Assembly: GCA_028023455.1 (NCBI GenBank)
Contig: JAQFVV010012980.1
Span: 124,001 to 188,000 of the forward strand
Direction: 5' to 3'
Length of the DNA stretch: 64,000 nt
Source of the DNA: Epiperipatus broadwayi
Taxonomy: Eukaryota > Onychophora > Udeonychophora > Euonychophora > Peripatidae
Every line of letters begins with the position of its first letter. Position 1 is the first letter of the stretch. The position numbers were made by a program, and so were the translations under genes. The notes under the pieces were generated by a model. It made no database searches, was not told the origin of the DNA, and worked only from the letters and a program-made list of their open reading frames with translations. Shown one piece after another: positions 52,937 to 63,418 of this stretch.

Positions 52937-53098
52937 TATTGATAATATTGTTTGTATTTTTTCTTAGTGGCTTGAAAAAGACTATAAGGATAGAAATAGT
53001 CGAAACATTGCTTATTGAATGTAAATTTTTATATAGTTAAATAAAGAACAAGTTTTTTTAAAAGAAATTGGTTGGTGAATCTATATTGGATAATATTG
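52937..53098 (+). repeat. PLE-C right terminal inverted repeat
   Basis: Partner of 50411-50572, in the sense orientation. It contains the hammerhead-like hairpin and ends in ATCTATATTGGATAATATTG next to the target duplication. Confidence 0.9.
52971..53010 (+). ncRNA. hammerhead-like hairpin of PLE-C
   Basis: CTTGAAAAAG, then the stem GACTAT/ATAGTC around a ~10-nt loop, then GAAACATTG. The layout (core-like word, helix II, GAAA) parallels the PLE-A and PLE-B hairpins. An inverted copy lies at about 50501-50538. The CUGAUGA core is degenerate. Confidence 0.45.
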
Positions 53099-53119
53099 AT
53101 TCATAGATAAATTTACTAG

Positions 53120-53590
53120 ATAGTACTATAATAAAATTTATTAATTTAATGCTATAATTTGCAATTCATTAAGCATAAGAAGAGTCTCACTGCTATTTAT
53201 TTAATTATAAATTTAAATTAATAAGGAAGGAACACTAATTTTCCATAGTTACATATTATTGCAAAGCACATACCTAGACTAGCATTTGTACTAAAATCCT
53301 AAGTATATCTGAAAAAGTAATTATGAATAGTTTCAAAAATTGTACAATCTTGTCCATGGTCATCCACAAGGTCTCATGCAAATGAAAACCACAGATTAAG
53401 GTTTTGCAGGATAATAAAAAAATACATAATTATGATTTGTTTTAGATTCTCTAGCATACTTTCACATACTGCTATGATGGGTCCTTGCAGTGTAACCTGG
53501 CCACAATCAGATTAGATCTTAACAATTTTATGTTATATCGTTAAATTTGTTTGTTGTGACCAGATCAGACTTTTTGATTATATATATATG
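53120..53590. other. AT-rich DNA, nothing recognised
   Basis: Spacer between PLE-C and the S1-like repeat. No gene seen. Confidence 0.4.
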
Positions 53591-53593
53591 AAA

Positions 53594-53833
53594 AAGAAAA
53601 AACAAGTTTTATATACGTAAAACCTGCTATCGCTTGTATTAATTATCAGTAGATGGAGCTTTACCAAGACCCCCAAAACAAGCATATTCTGTTTACATAA
53701 ACGTCAGAGTCAATATTCACTGTCTCTTTCATTTTGCTCTACCCTCAGATCAGCTTATTTCAAGCTGATTTGCTCTCATCAGTTGAGGGATAGGAGTTAG
53801 AAACTAGACCTAAACACTAACTCCAAGCATTTA
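53594..53833 (+). repeat. S1-like satellite unit, left of LINE insertion
   Basis: Diverged relative of satellite S1: GATGGAGCTTTACCAAGAC against S1 GATGGCATTCTACCAAAAAC, TTTACATAAACGTCAGAGT, TTTCAAGCTGATTTGCT, and AGAAACTAGACCTAAACAC. It breaks off at AACTCCAAGCATTTA (53819-53833), where the LINE begins, and resumes at 60398. Confidence 0.8.
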
Positions 53834-54005
53834 GTTTTAAAAAAATGTTATTTAGGGAGAATATTGGTTTTTTAATACATTAACTTTTTATAGTACATTG
53901 ACTAAACAAGAATCTATAATGTCACTATTGGGTTGATAGTGGATGATTTATGGAGATATTAATCCAGGGTATGGAATAAATCCTGTGGTTTATAGATTGT
54001 TGTCA

Positions 54006-54869
54006 TCAGTTATCTGGAAATGTATTGGGCTTTGGAATTTGGAATAGATTCCAGGTTTCTTCGAATAAAAATTTGGAGGAAAGGGTCATGTCTTTATGTT
54101 TAATTTTGTTTAAAAGAGAAATGAATAGACTGTCTGTGTCTGGTGGAGGAGTTGTGAATACTAATTTGCATCTCACATTGAAGATAGAGTGGGTGAGAAA
54201 TACTGACATTCTTATAATTGGAAACTGTTTACTTAGTAGAGATTCTTTTAGCGAGAGGATTCTGTAAATATCAATTTTACTGTTTTGGAAGATTAAAAGT
54301 TTGATACTACCAAGTCCATTACATGAGCGAATTATGTGTTCAAATGTCTCATCATGCCTCTTGCAGATTGGGCAGATAGGGTCAATGTTGTTAAAAAATC
54401 TCTTGTGGTGGAGGAACCAGTTGGTATGCATGGCTGCCAGATTTACTTTTACTAGATAGTTTAAAAATTTAGGCTCTAAAGCTAAGAACTTGAATATTGA
54501 AGTAATTCTATGATTAGTGATGCCAAGCATTAGCAAAATTGAGTTGATTTCAGGGTTGATTTTACGGTGGGCTTCCCAGATGGTGATTTTTGTATTATAT
54601 GGATTTTGTAAAGTAGATGTAAATTGATTGAGAAGCTGGAGAACCTGGTCTAGCCAGAATTTTTGAGGAGGAGGTCTGTCCATCAGTTGAACGGCCTCTG
54701 ATATTTTGAAAGAATCATGTTTTTGTAAGAGGTTATGAATCAATGTGTGAGATTTTTGAAAGATAATTGAGGGGATGGAGTGAAAGGACATCCCATTAGA
54801 TTTGCGGTGGTATTGCATCTTTGTCATGCTTATAGACGTTGTACTGTTTTTCCAAAAGAGTTTAGCACA
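54006..54869 (-). pseudogene. LINE ORF2: C-terminal region with zinc motif
   Basis: An open frame of 273 codons ending at 54006. It carries KVNLAAMHTNWFLHHKRF and then CPICKRHDETFEHIIRSC (about 54390-54320), a CxxC-x-ET-x-H-x-C motif common downstream of the RT in several LINE clades. A frameshift near 54860 separates it from the RT. Role: thought to help nucleic-acid binding during target-primed reverse transcription. Confidence 0.75.
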
Positions 54870-56108
54870 TAGACTATTGATTTTTTTTGGTAAAGGCTTT
54901 TGTTGCTGTCATGATGGGGAGGTAGTATGCAATATTGGACATGACTTTCATGTTCAGTAGCACTACTTTTCCCTGTATGGAGAGATACATCCTGGAAAGG
55001 GATTGTATAATCTGGGCTATGGAATTGATTAAGGTGTTCTGTAGTTTTTTTGACATGGCTGTTTGAGACATGGAGATAGGGAAGCCAAGAAAGTCCTGGG
55101 GCTCAGCTAGAAATCTAGATGAGACTTTCTTTCCTGATAGAATTTTCCAAGATGAAGATTTGTTGGAGTTAAATTTGAGTTGTGAATTAAGGGAAAATTT
55201 ATCCAAAATTTTGTAGAGTGCTGGGAGATGTTTTTGAGATGGTAGTATTACGAGGACATCATCCATATATGCAAACAACTTGAAAGATTTTTTGATGCGA
55301 GGAATGAATACTCCAGTGAATGAGATTTCTATATCTCTCCAACAGGGGGTTGAGATAGTATATAAAAAGGATAGCACTTAATGGAGATCCTTAAGGAATA
55401 GACAGGTCGGGGGAGAACCCATCTGTGTAGAATCCATCTAAGGAGATGTGAATTAGCCTATTGTAGAGAAGATTCTCCAGAATCTGTATAATTTGAGAAG
55501 GAATATTGAGGTCTTTTAGAAGAGTAAGAAGTGTGTGAATATTGATTGAGTCAAAAGCCTTTGTTATGTCTAGCTGGACTGCAATGGGCTTTGATAAGCA
55601 ATTAGATCTAATATGATCAAGGAGAATCTTGACTTCACCCATTGCTGTCAGGGCTGAAGATCCTTTTCTTGCATATTGTGACTGAACAATATTGTCTAAT
55701 ATTTTTGCTGGATTTACTCTTTAATAACACCTTCGATAACTTTGATTAAAATTGGTGTCATGGAGATAGGCCTTATGTTATGGATGTTGGTTGGATCTTT
55801 GTTCTTCTTGATGAATGGCACTAAGGCAATCGGTTAAAGGTTATTTATTTCCCTTCTTTTAGTGGATAGGTGATTGATCATGTTCATTATGATTGGGATA
55901 GCAAGTTATCAAGGTGGGAAATTAGAAACCTTGGTATGACATGCATTCCAGGATGAACACTGTCAGAAAGTGCTGATAGATGGTTTTTAAGATCAGCTGC
56001 TGTTATGTCATGATTTATAGAATATGGGTGATCCAGCCATTCACTGATAGTCTTTGGAAAATTATTTTGAAGTCGGTTTTTGAAGTGAAGATCAATGTGT
56101 TCAATCAT
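54870..56108 (-). pseudogene. LINE ORF2: reverse transcriptase domain
   Basis: In order on the minus strand: PGMHVIPRFLISHL, a RPISMTPILIKVIEG-like region (about 55780), a Gly/Ser-rich entry before MGEVKILLDHI, motif A QLDITKAFDSINIHTLL (about 55575), SIP-stop-GSPLSAILF (motif B, where TAA replaces the usual Gln, about 55386), motif C FAYMDDVLVIL (55256-55271 for the core), and LKFNSNKSSSW. Frame changes lie near 55700, 55390 and 55340. The catalytic AYMDD is intact. It follows the endonuclease in the same ORF2. Confidence 0.87.
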
Positions 56109-56165
56109 GTGATGACCAGTGACATAGTTTACATTGACAATAAGGGAGGTTGGAGTGTTAAGTTT

Positions 56166-57249
56166 TTACCTTGCTCCCAATGCCCATCGCAAATATCCCC
56201 GACTCCAGCAGTGTTGGGTAGTAAGAAAGTTTTGTGATCTTTTAATAGAAATATACTCCACAATAGCCATCTGTTTTTCCTTATACTGATGTTTTAGTGA
56301 TAGAAGGTGTTTGATATGATCTGGTTCAGTAAAGCATGTCTTTATTTTATTATTGATTTGGTCGGGCTCATTAATAAGTGTAGATGGCCCTTTGTTGTTT
56401 TTAGTATAGTGAGCAATCAAGGAATGAATTATCCCATTGAAGGCGAACCATGCCTCTTCTGGGGGCCTTTTTAGTAGGTTGATTTTGTGAAAGAGGATGT
56501 ATGCTTCAGATACAATGGCTTCAGTCATAGAAGCTTTAGTTAACATTCTGATTGACCGGTTGAGAAAGGATGAGGAGTAGTTGGTTAGTTGCAGTGTGGT
56601 GATAATAGCATGACGGTAAGAGAAGGGAATAGGTTGAAGAGTAGCTTCCTGACCATGATGGAGTTCAGAGGTGTAGAACCTCAGATCTATTAAAGTATAA
56701 TACCTTTTGGTGTAGTTAAAATAAGTGTTATGAGGAAAGAAGCCCCTGCTATTAATAAAGTGTCTGTTGAGCAAGTGAAGATACTTGTTTGTAAAGTGAT
56801 CATAGGAGATGTTGAAGTCCCCAAAGAGGAGTGCTGGGGAGTTGTTGTTGGCTGTTATCATATTTATAGTGTTTATGATCTGAAAGAATATTGCATGGCT
56901 ATTGGGGATGTAGACATAAAATGCATTGATTATGCTATTGCCATAGGTTAGGTTGGCACAGATAAGGTTCTTATCTTGGTAGGTGATCTTAAACTTGTTA
57001 GGGGGTGTTTGTTATTTATTAAGATACCTACACCTTCAGTAGCTGTAAGGTTGACTGTTAGATATGTAAAGCCAAGTTTGTTAAGCTCAGTTAAAATAAG
57101 GCTACTGGACTTTTGGTGATATTTGGATTCACCCATAAACATAATGTGGGGGTAAACAAATTAAACCAATGTCTTATGGCATGTACTCGTGTAAGTGAAT
57201 TAATGCCTCTGACATTAACTCCAGCTATCTGGCAAGAGACCTTGGTCAT
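56166..57249 (-). pseudogene. LINE ORF2: AP endonuclease domain
   Basis: A likely start is ATG at 57249, giving MTKVSCQIAGVNVRGINSLT, the NVRG entry of APE-type LINE endonucleases. After a frameshift come MGESKYHQ (where the catalytic ET/ES lies), GVGILINN, then SPALLFGDFNISYD (GDFN, about 56805), and further on YTLIDLRF and SYRHAIITT (the SDH region, here changed). It nicks the target to prime reverse transcription. At least three frame changes. It directly follows the ORF1 stop. Confidence 0.82.
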
Positions 57250-57411
57250 AAGCTGGGGATTGGTCAAAGTCTATCACCAGAAAAATTTTGAGTTGAGTGC
57301 TGTTTTGGTAATTAAATGTCAAAGGCTTGGACAGGATTTCATCTTCAGAAAACTCATCCTTCAAGAAGATTTGAGAGTTAGGCAAAATAGAATTAGCAAT
57401 TTTTCATTTTT

Positions 57412-60212
57412 TTAAGAATGGGACTTAGAGGTTTCCTTGGACTTAATGTTATGGTAGTGATCGGATGACTGTCTTGATGAATACTCATCTTCTGAGCTGG
57501 ATCCATTCAAGCGAGTGGATTTTTTCCTAGTGGAAGTTGTATAGCTAGTTAGGTCCATCTCAGTTTCAGTGTCTGATGAGTTGATAGAAGGAGGTGTAAT
57601 TTTAATGGGAATATGGTGATCTTTATTATTCCTGTGGTTAGAAGGATGATGTCTCTTAGATGTGTCTGCATGGCTGGATGTGTTTTTGGAGCCCTTGGGA
57701 TGGTTGGTTGTGGTGTGATCCTGATTTAATCTGCCATGTTGGTTTTGTAGCAATGAATCATCCCTAGAATTATCTTTAGACCTGTATGACTTAGGGTTGA
57801 TAAAAGGAGTTTGTGTTCTTGGAGACTTTGATGTTTCTGTGACTTCGGAATTGTAGGTGTGAGCCTTAAGAGAAGATGAGTTCTGTGGACTGTCTGACAC
57901 TTCAGCAGTTTGAGTATGTTTTGGCAGAGAACCATTTGTTGGAGTGGGCACAGTTTCGATTCTGTATGATTTTCTTTCAGTTGTTTTAGATTGATCTGAT
58001 TCTATATTATATGTAAAACTTTGAGGTGAAAGTACAGAGGTTTCTTTATTTTGAAGATTTGTTATATCTGTTGAGTTGTTGGGACTTTTCTTGCATCTAT
58101 GTAGTTGGGTTTTTTTTGTGCGACATGTGTTACAGATCTTGGCTAGACAATCTTTTATTAGGTTGGTTTTTTGACCACAGGAGAAACACTGTGGTTTAAC
58201 ACCCAGAAAAGATATAATCATGGCAGAGTTTCTAATTCTTATTACAGTGGGAATATCTGTAGGATTTGTTTCTTTCTTCAAGTGAAGTTCAAATGCGGCT
58301 GAGTTAGAGAGGAAGTGGAGGCTGGATCTTTCATCCGGTAAGTAATTGAATTTGTGAATTCTACCAAAAGGAAGAAGGATTTCTTGAAGTTGAGGCTCCC
58401 CAAGTCCCATGACACAGTTTTTCATTTTGCCATAGAGGGTGGAAGCTCAGTTAATATCCACATAACATAAGAATTTGTTAGCTAAAGTTTTAAAAGCACT
58501 TTTGAAGTTATTGTGACTAGCCCAGTTTTTAAATTGTAGAGCAATGTATTGATCATTTGGATGGTAAAGAATGCAGTGAATTTTTTCTCCCATATTGTTT
58601 TGTTTGATTATGTTACATAAGGAATCAATTGGGAAATTTGAAAAGCGAGCAATTGGGATCGGTAGTCGCTAGTATTAGACTTTTGTCGCTGCTATAGTCA
58701 GCAAGTGATTTCAGTAGCTTGAGCGGGATGGTTTGATTGAAACGAATTGTAAGATCTGTATATTGATTATCATTAAAGTTAAATACTGAGAATGAATCTG
58801 AAATTCGAGTTAAATGGATTGCTCCATTAAATCTATTATCATCGACTTTGGTGTTTCATTGTTAGTTAAGGAAGCTTCGTGCAGTTGATTACCAAGTGCG
58901 TGCGGTAAATTAATCGCCATAATTGTGTTTGGGTTAAGCTGATGTAAGATGCCTGTTTTAGTAATGTTGGCATAAGACGGCTTAACATATTGATTTATAA
59001 TGTGATTTGAATCAGTAGGAGGAATTTTGAATTTACTATGTGCATTATTAGATGTAGAAATCATTACGGTCGATGATTTAACATTATTATTTTTTGTTTG
59101 TAGGGTATTAGGGGGCCTTGTATCAAGCGCCTCTATCGGGGAGTTGTGAAGTTCAGGAACTTCTTTTATTTCCTGGGATTTGACGAGAAATATTATTTTG
59201 TGGAGTTTTAATAGTTTGTACATTACATTTTGATTGTGGTATTGAATAGTTAATGTTTGTTACTGCGTCTGATTGGAGATATATGTCTAGTTCAGGAAAA
59301 TCATTTTTTGTGCTAACGAAAACGTCGTCAGCTGGTTTAGCTTTATACGTTAGGCTCCGGACTTTTGTCACTTCTGAATTGATGTTACTTTCAAATTTAT
59401 CTAAATTAATGTTATTATTTTGGATTATTTTTCTAAGAAATGGGGGTTTAGATGATTGTAAATTAATATTAGAGTCTTTTGGTAGATTTAAATTCAGATT
59501 AAAAAAGGAGTCGGCTGAAATCTCCATCTTGAATTCTGATGATGCAACACTGGCTTCGCTGTCAGAGGTAGGATTTTTTTTTCTATTTTTTTATGCTGGG
59601 GATAAATGATTGAGAAGCAGGCATGCTAGGTATATTATGAGCTATCAAATTTAAGTAGGAATCTCCAAATTGCTCAGAGGGAAGGACATCAGTATCTTGT
59701 ATATGTTTTTCGTATTTATTAACGTTGTTAACATGATCAAGAGCCTCTTTAGCATTATGTTTAGGGCTCCACATTATTGTACTATTGGTTTGGTCGATAT
59801 ACATGATATTTGATTTATTAATTGTGTGTAATTCTTGGTTACAATTCTTATCTTTATTTGGTAAATAATCATTAGGATCATCATTTATGGGGTCTTGAGG
59901 ATTTCCACATATGCATTCATTAGGCTTTTCGTTATTAGTGTTTGTAGTTAGGCTCTGGTTTATGTTGTTTGCGGAAATTTCTACTTCGTACATCATATTC
60001 TGAGTATTATTAACGCTTTTAGTGGAATTTTGATTATTTCTTTTAGATTTGGGGGTCTTGAGTTGCGATTTACTTTTATTATGGCTGAGGGATTTGATTT
60101 TGGCCAAATTTGGCAAATTTTTAGCTTCGCGATTGTCTATAATGGCTGAGTTTTTATTTGGCTCATTTTTTTTTGAACTTTTTGAAATCAAGAACTTTTT
60201 CCTTAAATCCAT
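57412..60212 (-). pseudogene. LINE ORF1 (gag-like, zinc knuckles), broken
   Basis: From ATG at 60212 (MDLRKKFLISKSSKK) an Asn/Ser/Lys-rich, probably disordered region runs through several frame changes (near 59585, 59200 and 58640). A more conserved-looking segment, IHCILYHPNDQYIALQFKNWA, follows in one frame with a TGA near 58447. Two Cys-rich motifs come at about 58180-58080: CFSCGQKTNLIKDC, where Asn sits at the usual His of CCHC, and CNTCRTKKTQLHRC. A Ser/Thr/Lys-rich tail ends at 57412. ORF1 proteins bind element RNA. At about 930 codons it is long for an ORF1, and its N-terminal half could be a separate gene piece. Confidence 0.7.
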
Positions 60213-60397
60213 AACCTTAAATCCATATAATATAAAACAAAAAAAGGGGAAGACTTACCTTAGTTGGCCTGTAGGTCTCCTTCTTTCTTTTTAAAACTGT
60301 GAAATATTATATTAGTTTTCAATATGACTGCCAGCATTTAATAAAAATGTGTAAAAAAAAAAGTGCATCTAACAAACTATATAGTCCTTTTATTTTC

Positions 60398-60720
60398 AAC
60401 TCCAAGTGTTTATACAAAAACTTTCTATCAGTTTGCAAGCATATTTTTTTTAGACACGTTAATGTCTTCAAACTCAGCCTATCAAACCAGATAGCTATAT
60501 GGGTTCAGTTCAGTTTCTCCACATAGTCAAAGCTTCTGCAATCTATATCATTGCAAGAAAACTTTAAAGGTACATTTATGAAAAAAAAAACGTTTTATAT
60601 ACATAAAACCTTCTATCACTTGTATTAATGATCAATAGATGGAGCTTTACCAAGACTTCCAAAACAAGTGTATTCTGTTTACATAAACGTCAGAGTCAAT
60701 ATTCACTGTCTCTTTCAACA
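60398..60720 (+). repeat. S1-like satellite units, right of LINE insertion
   Basis: This resumes the interrupted unit with AACTCCAAGTGTTTAT, then CAGTTTGCAAGCAT, AGACACGTTAATGTCTTC, CCAGATAGCTATATGGG. A second unit starts with GATGGAGCTTTACCAAGAC (about 60637), matching 53653. Subtracting the LINE gives a period of about 419 bp. Confidence 0.8.
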
Positions 60721-61020
60721 TTTTTTAAATTCTTATATGAAATTAAAGATTAATATCCTTTGCTATAGCCATCTTGAGTAGAATTACATTAATATATAAA
60801 GCTTATCAACCTCTCACACTAGTAGCATTGCCACATGAATGACCTACCATAAATTGTTTATTTTAACACAATAAACTGTTTATTCAAAACATTATCTGTA
60901 CTATTTATAAAATATGACTCATATTTTTTTCTTTCTCTAAAACATTTTCCACAAGCAAAATAAAAACACTGTCAAAGCAGAATTCTCCATTCCAAATCAC
61001 TGTATGTTCTGCAAAAACAG

Positions 61021-61023
61021 ATT

Positions 61024-61064
<41 letters not shown>

Positions 61065-61135
61065 TTTTTTTTTATTATATTTTTTTTTTTATTTTTTTTT
61101 TTTTTTTTTTTTTTTATTTTTTTTTTAAAAAAAAG
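61021..61135. repeat. long poly-T tract
   Basis: About 115 bp that is almost all T with rare A, followed by mixed A and T runs to about 61220. On the minus strand this is a poly-A-like tract downstream of PLE-D. It may be a tail, a replication-slippage product or a region of poor sequence quality. Confidence 0.85.
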
Positions 61136-61269
61136 AAAATAATTCCTTAAAAATAAAAATTATATAAATAAAAAAAAAAAAATTTTTAAAAAAGTGTTTG
61201 TTTTTTTTTTTTTTGAAAATTATTCCATTTTTTAAAGAGTTCAGATTAAAGGTTTGCTTTTATACCAAT

Positions 61270-62553
61270 CTGTAGAATAACACAACTTATTGTATAATAA
61301 TTCATGATCCCTAATCCTCTTTTTCAATACACATTTAGACTCATCAATGTAACTATAAACACAATGACATACCACTTTGTATATAATATTACATTTGTTG
61401 ACTTTATCAATACAATTTATTTACCATTAATAACCAATCTTCTAGTAATTGCACACCCTTTAAATGCAACATTAAAATCAGCAAATAGCAATAATGTAAT
61501 CTTATCACGTAAAATATCATTTACATAAGGCAATGCTATCCTCCTTTTGATTAACCATATTATCTCTTTGCCATCTATTTCAAAACTAGAATAGCGCACA
61601 TAAAATATTTTTTCTACAATATCCCACACCCAATAAATCATGAACATATCTTTCAATATTCACCAATTTTATCATTCTCTAATTTACAGAAAACACCATT
61701 TGTAAAAAGAATTGTTGTAAAACCAGCCAATATATAGGTAAGTGGAATATTTGAATTTGGATGCACAACTCCTCTAATTGATAATGCGTTCATCACCATT
61801 TTATTATTAATTTCATTACATTCTCTCCATAAAATCAGATCAAGATATTTTATACTTTTCTCACTGTCTTCAGAAGTAATCATCCACATTAATCCATCAA
61901 TATCATTTAATTTAATAAACAGTTTTTGCATCATCATATTTGATCCTACAATGAGAACAACATCCACATACCTAAACTAACTTTTAGCACCCATCAAAAT
62001 ATTATTTTAATATCATATCTTCATAATATGACAACACATGACTAAATATAATTGCGGAAACAGACAAACCCATGGGGCTACCTTCATCCATCATATCCAA
62101 CTGTCCTCAAATGTAGCCATCAAATTCTGATCAATAAATAATAATAAAACATACAAAAAAACTTCCACACTCCTTTTTCGTGTAAAACTTGATCAATAAT
62201 ATTAATAGACTTCTTTCTTTTTATTGAACCATATAATTCTGCAAAATCCAATGTGAATAATTCATCATCATTACCCAAAACAATATTATCAATCTTTTTA
62301 ACTAAATCAAATGAAGATCCAATTGTATAATTACCCAAACCCAATTCATTTTGGAAAAACTTTCCAAAAAAACTGCAGCTGATGGATAAAGAGATAGATA
62401 TAACTTCCTATCAAACAATTTCTTCAAATATGGGTTAAGTATTGTATTAATAAATTTCAATCTCTCCGTATTAGTAGAATATTTATTTATCAATTTTAAT
62501 TTTAATTTTTGAATTGGCTGATGAACATAATCTAACCACCCTTCTTTAAACAT
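61270..62553 (-). pseudogene. PLE-D: divergent Penelope-like RT plus GIY-YIG, broken
   Basis: Minus-strand pieces in order: WLDYVHQPIQKLK, then LGNYTIGSSFDLVKKIDN, motif A LFTLDFAELYGSI (about 62240), motif B DEGSPMGLSVSAIIF (about 62075), motif C FRYVDVVLIV (about 61965, with Val at the second catalytic Asp), and EDSEKSIKYLDLILW, matching the PLE FLDV region. Then come RRIALPYVNDIL and AFKGCAITRRLV. In yet another frame lies a GIY-YIG remnant: IIYKVVCHC, YSYIDESKCVLKKRIRDH (61390 down to about 61290). At least five frame changes. Too diverged from PLE-A, B and C to be the same family. The YVDV motif shows loss of catalysis. Confidence 0.72.
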
Positions 62554-62584
62554 GTAATATTATTATTTGATAAATATCTTCTTA

Positions 62585-63310
62585 TTAAATAAATAAATGG
62601 AGAAAAAATTTAGTGAAGAAAAATCAAATATAATGATGGTTAATACTGGAAAAAAAGAATATGTAATTTTTTTATTGGGATAAATTAAGTTAAGTGTGGT
62701 AAATAGATATAGTTATTTGGGTATTATTTTAAATAATAATAATAATTATTTGGATGAATGGGAGAAAAAATTGATAAATGAAGCAAAAAAAAAGGAGTGA
62801 AAAAAAATAACACTTTTCATATAATAAATATGATTTTGCTAGAATTATATGAAAGGGGGTTGTAGTATCAGGATTAACATATGGTAATGATGCCTTATGT
62901 GTTATTAAAGGGGTATTAGATTATTTAGAAAATGTTCAAAGGGAAGTAGGAAGACATGCATTGGATGCAGATGTATGGACAGCAAAGGATGCAATTCAAG
63001 GAGAAAGGGGATTATCAAGTTTTTATATGAGAGATGCAAAAAGTAAAATGAAAATGTTTGGTAGGTTGCAGTTTATGGATTATAAAAATAGCCAAAATAG
63101 TATTTATTTGGGTTATGAGTAAAGATCAGGTAACAAGATGGGTGTTAAAAGTCATGCGGTATGCAATAGATTTGAAAAAAGAATTTATATCAGTATTTTT
63201 GTATAAAAGATGGGGTTATTGTGTTAAGATGATTGTTGACTGTTATAGTAATAAGTAATGGGATAAAAGAATAGATTTATTAATAAAGAATAAAGAGTTA
63301 GAGAAACATA
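62585..63310 (+). pseudogene. second LINE: 3' part of RT region, broken
   Basis: Plus-strand frames give FSEEKSNIMMVN, RYSYLGIILNN and EKKLINEAKK, the segment just after the RT active site in many LINEs. Later come VVSGLTYGNDALCVI, YLENVQREVGRHAL, AIQGERGLSSFYMRDAKSKMKMFGRLQFM and TRWVLKVM. Patterns such as LTYG-E-, LE-Q-EVGR and GERG-SSF--R--K are typical of LINE RT C-termini. Several stops and frame changes. The 5' part is absent and its 3' end meets a (TA)n tract. Oriented toward PLE-D, which lies on the other strand 30 bp away. Confidence 0.7.
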
Positions 63311-63332
63311 GAAATAGTATGGATAGTAAAAA

Positions 63333-63336
<4 letters not shown>

Positions 63337-63392
<56 letters not shown>

Positions 63393-63418
63393 ATATATAT
63401 ATAATATATATATATATA
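63337..63418. repeat. (TA)n microsatellite with TAAT interruptions
   Basis: About 80 bp of TA with two phase breaks, between the second LINE and repeat P copy 2. Confidence 0.95.

Larger units (their letters stand above)
50341..53115 (+). mobile_element. PLE-C, Penelope-like element with target duplication
   Basis: Bounded by a 17-bp direct repeat ATTCATAGATAAATTTA (50341-50357 and 53099-53115), a likely target duplication. Inside are inverted terminal repeats of about 160 bp and one plus-strand coding region (about 50598-52693) with N-terminal, RT and GIY-YIG parts. Full-length in outline but with several frameshifts. Very AT-rich codon use sets it apart from PLE-A. Confidence 0.88.
53834..60397 (-). 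mobile_element. APE-type LINE retrotransposon, near full-length
   Basis: A ~6.56-kb minus-strand element bounded by AACTCCAAGCATTTA (53819-53833) and AACTCCAAGTGTTTA (60398-60412). It interrupts a ~420-bp satellite unit at exactly corresponding points, which fixes both ends. It encodes ORF1 with zinc knuckles and ORF2 with an apurinic-type endonuclease and RT. There is no poly(A) at the 3' end. Clade not assigned; both ORFs are broken by several stops and frameshifts. Confidence 0.85.

Noticed and set aside
50341-53115. DNA transposon because of inverted terminal repeats
   Set aside because: The coding content is RT plus GIY-YIG, so this is a PLE with inverted ends.
57113-57415. 100-codon plus-strand frame
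   Set aside because: Antisense to the ORF1-ORF2 junction of the LINE.
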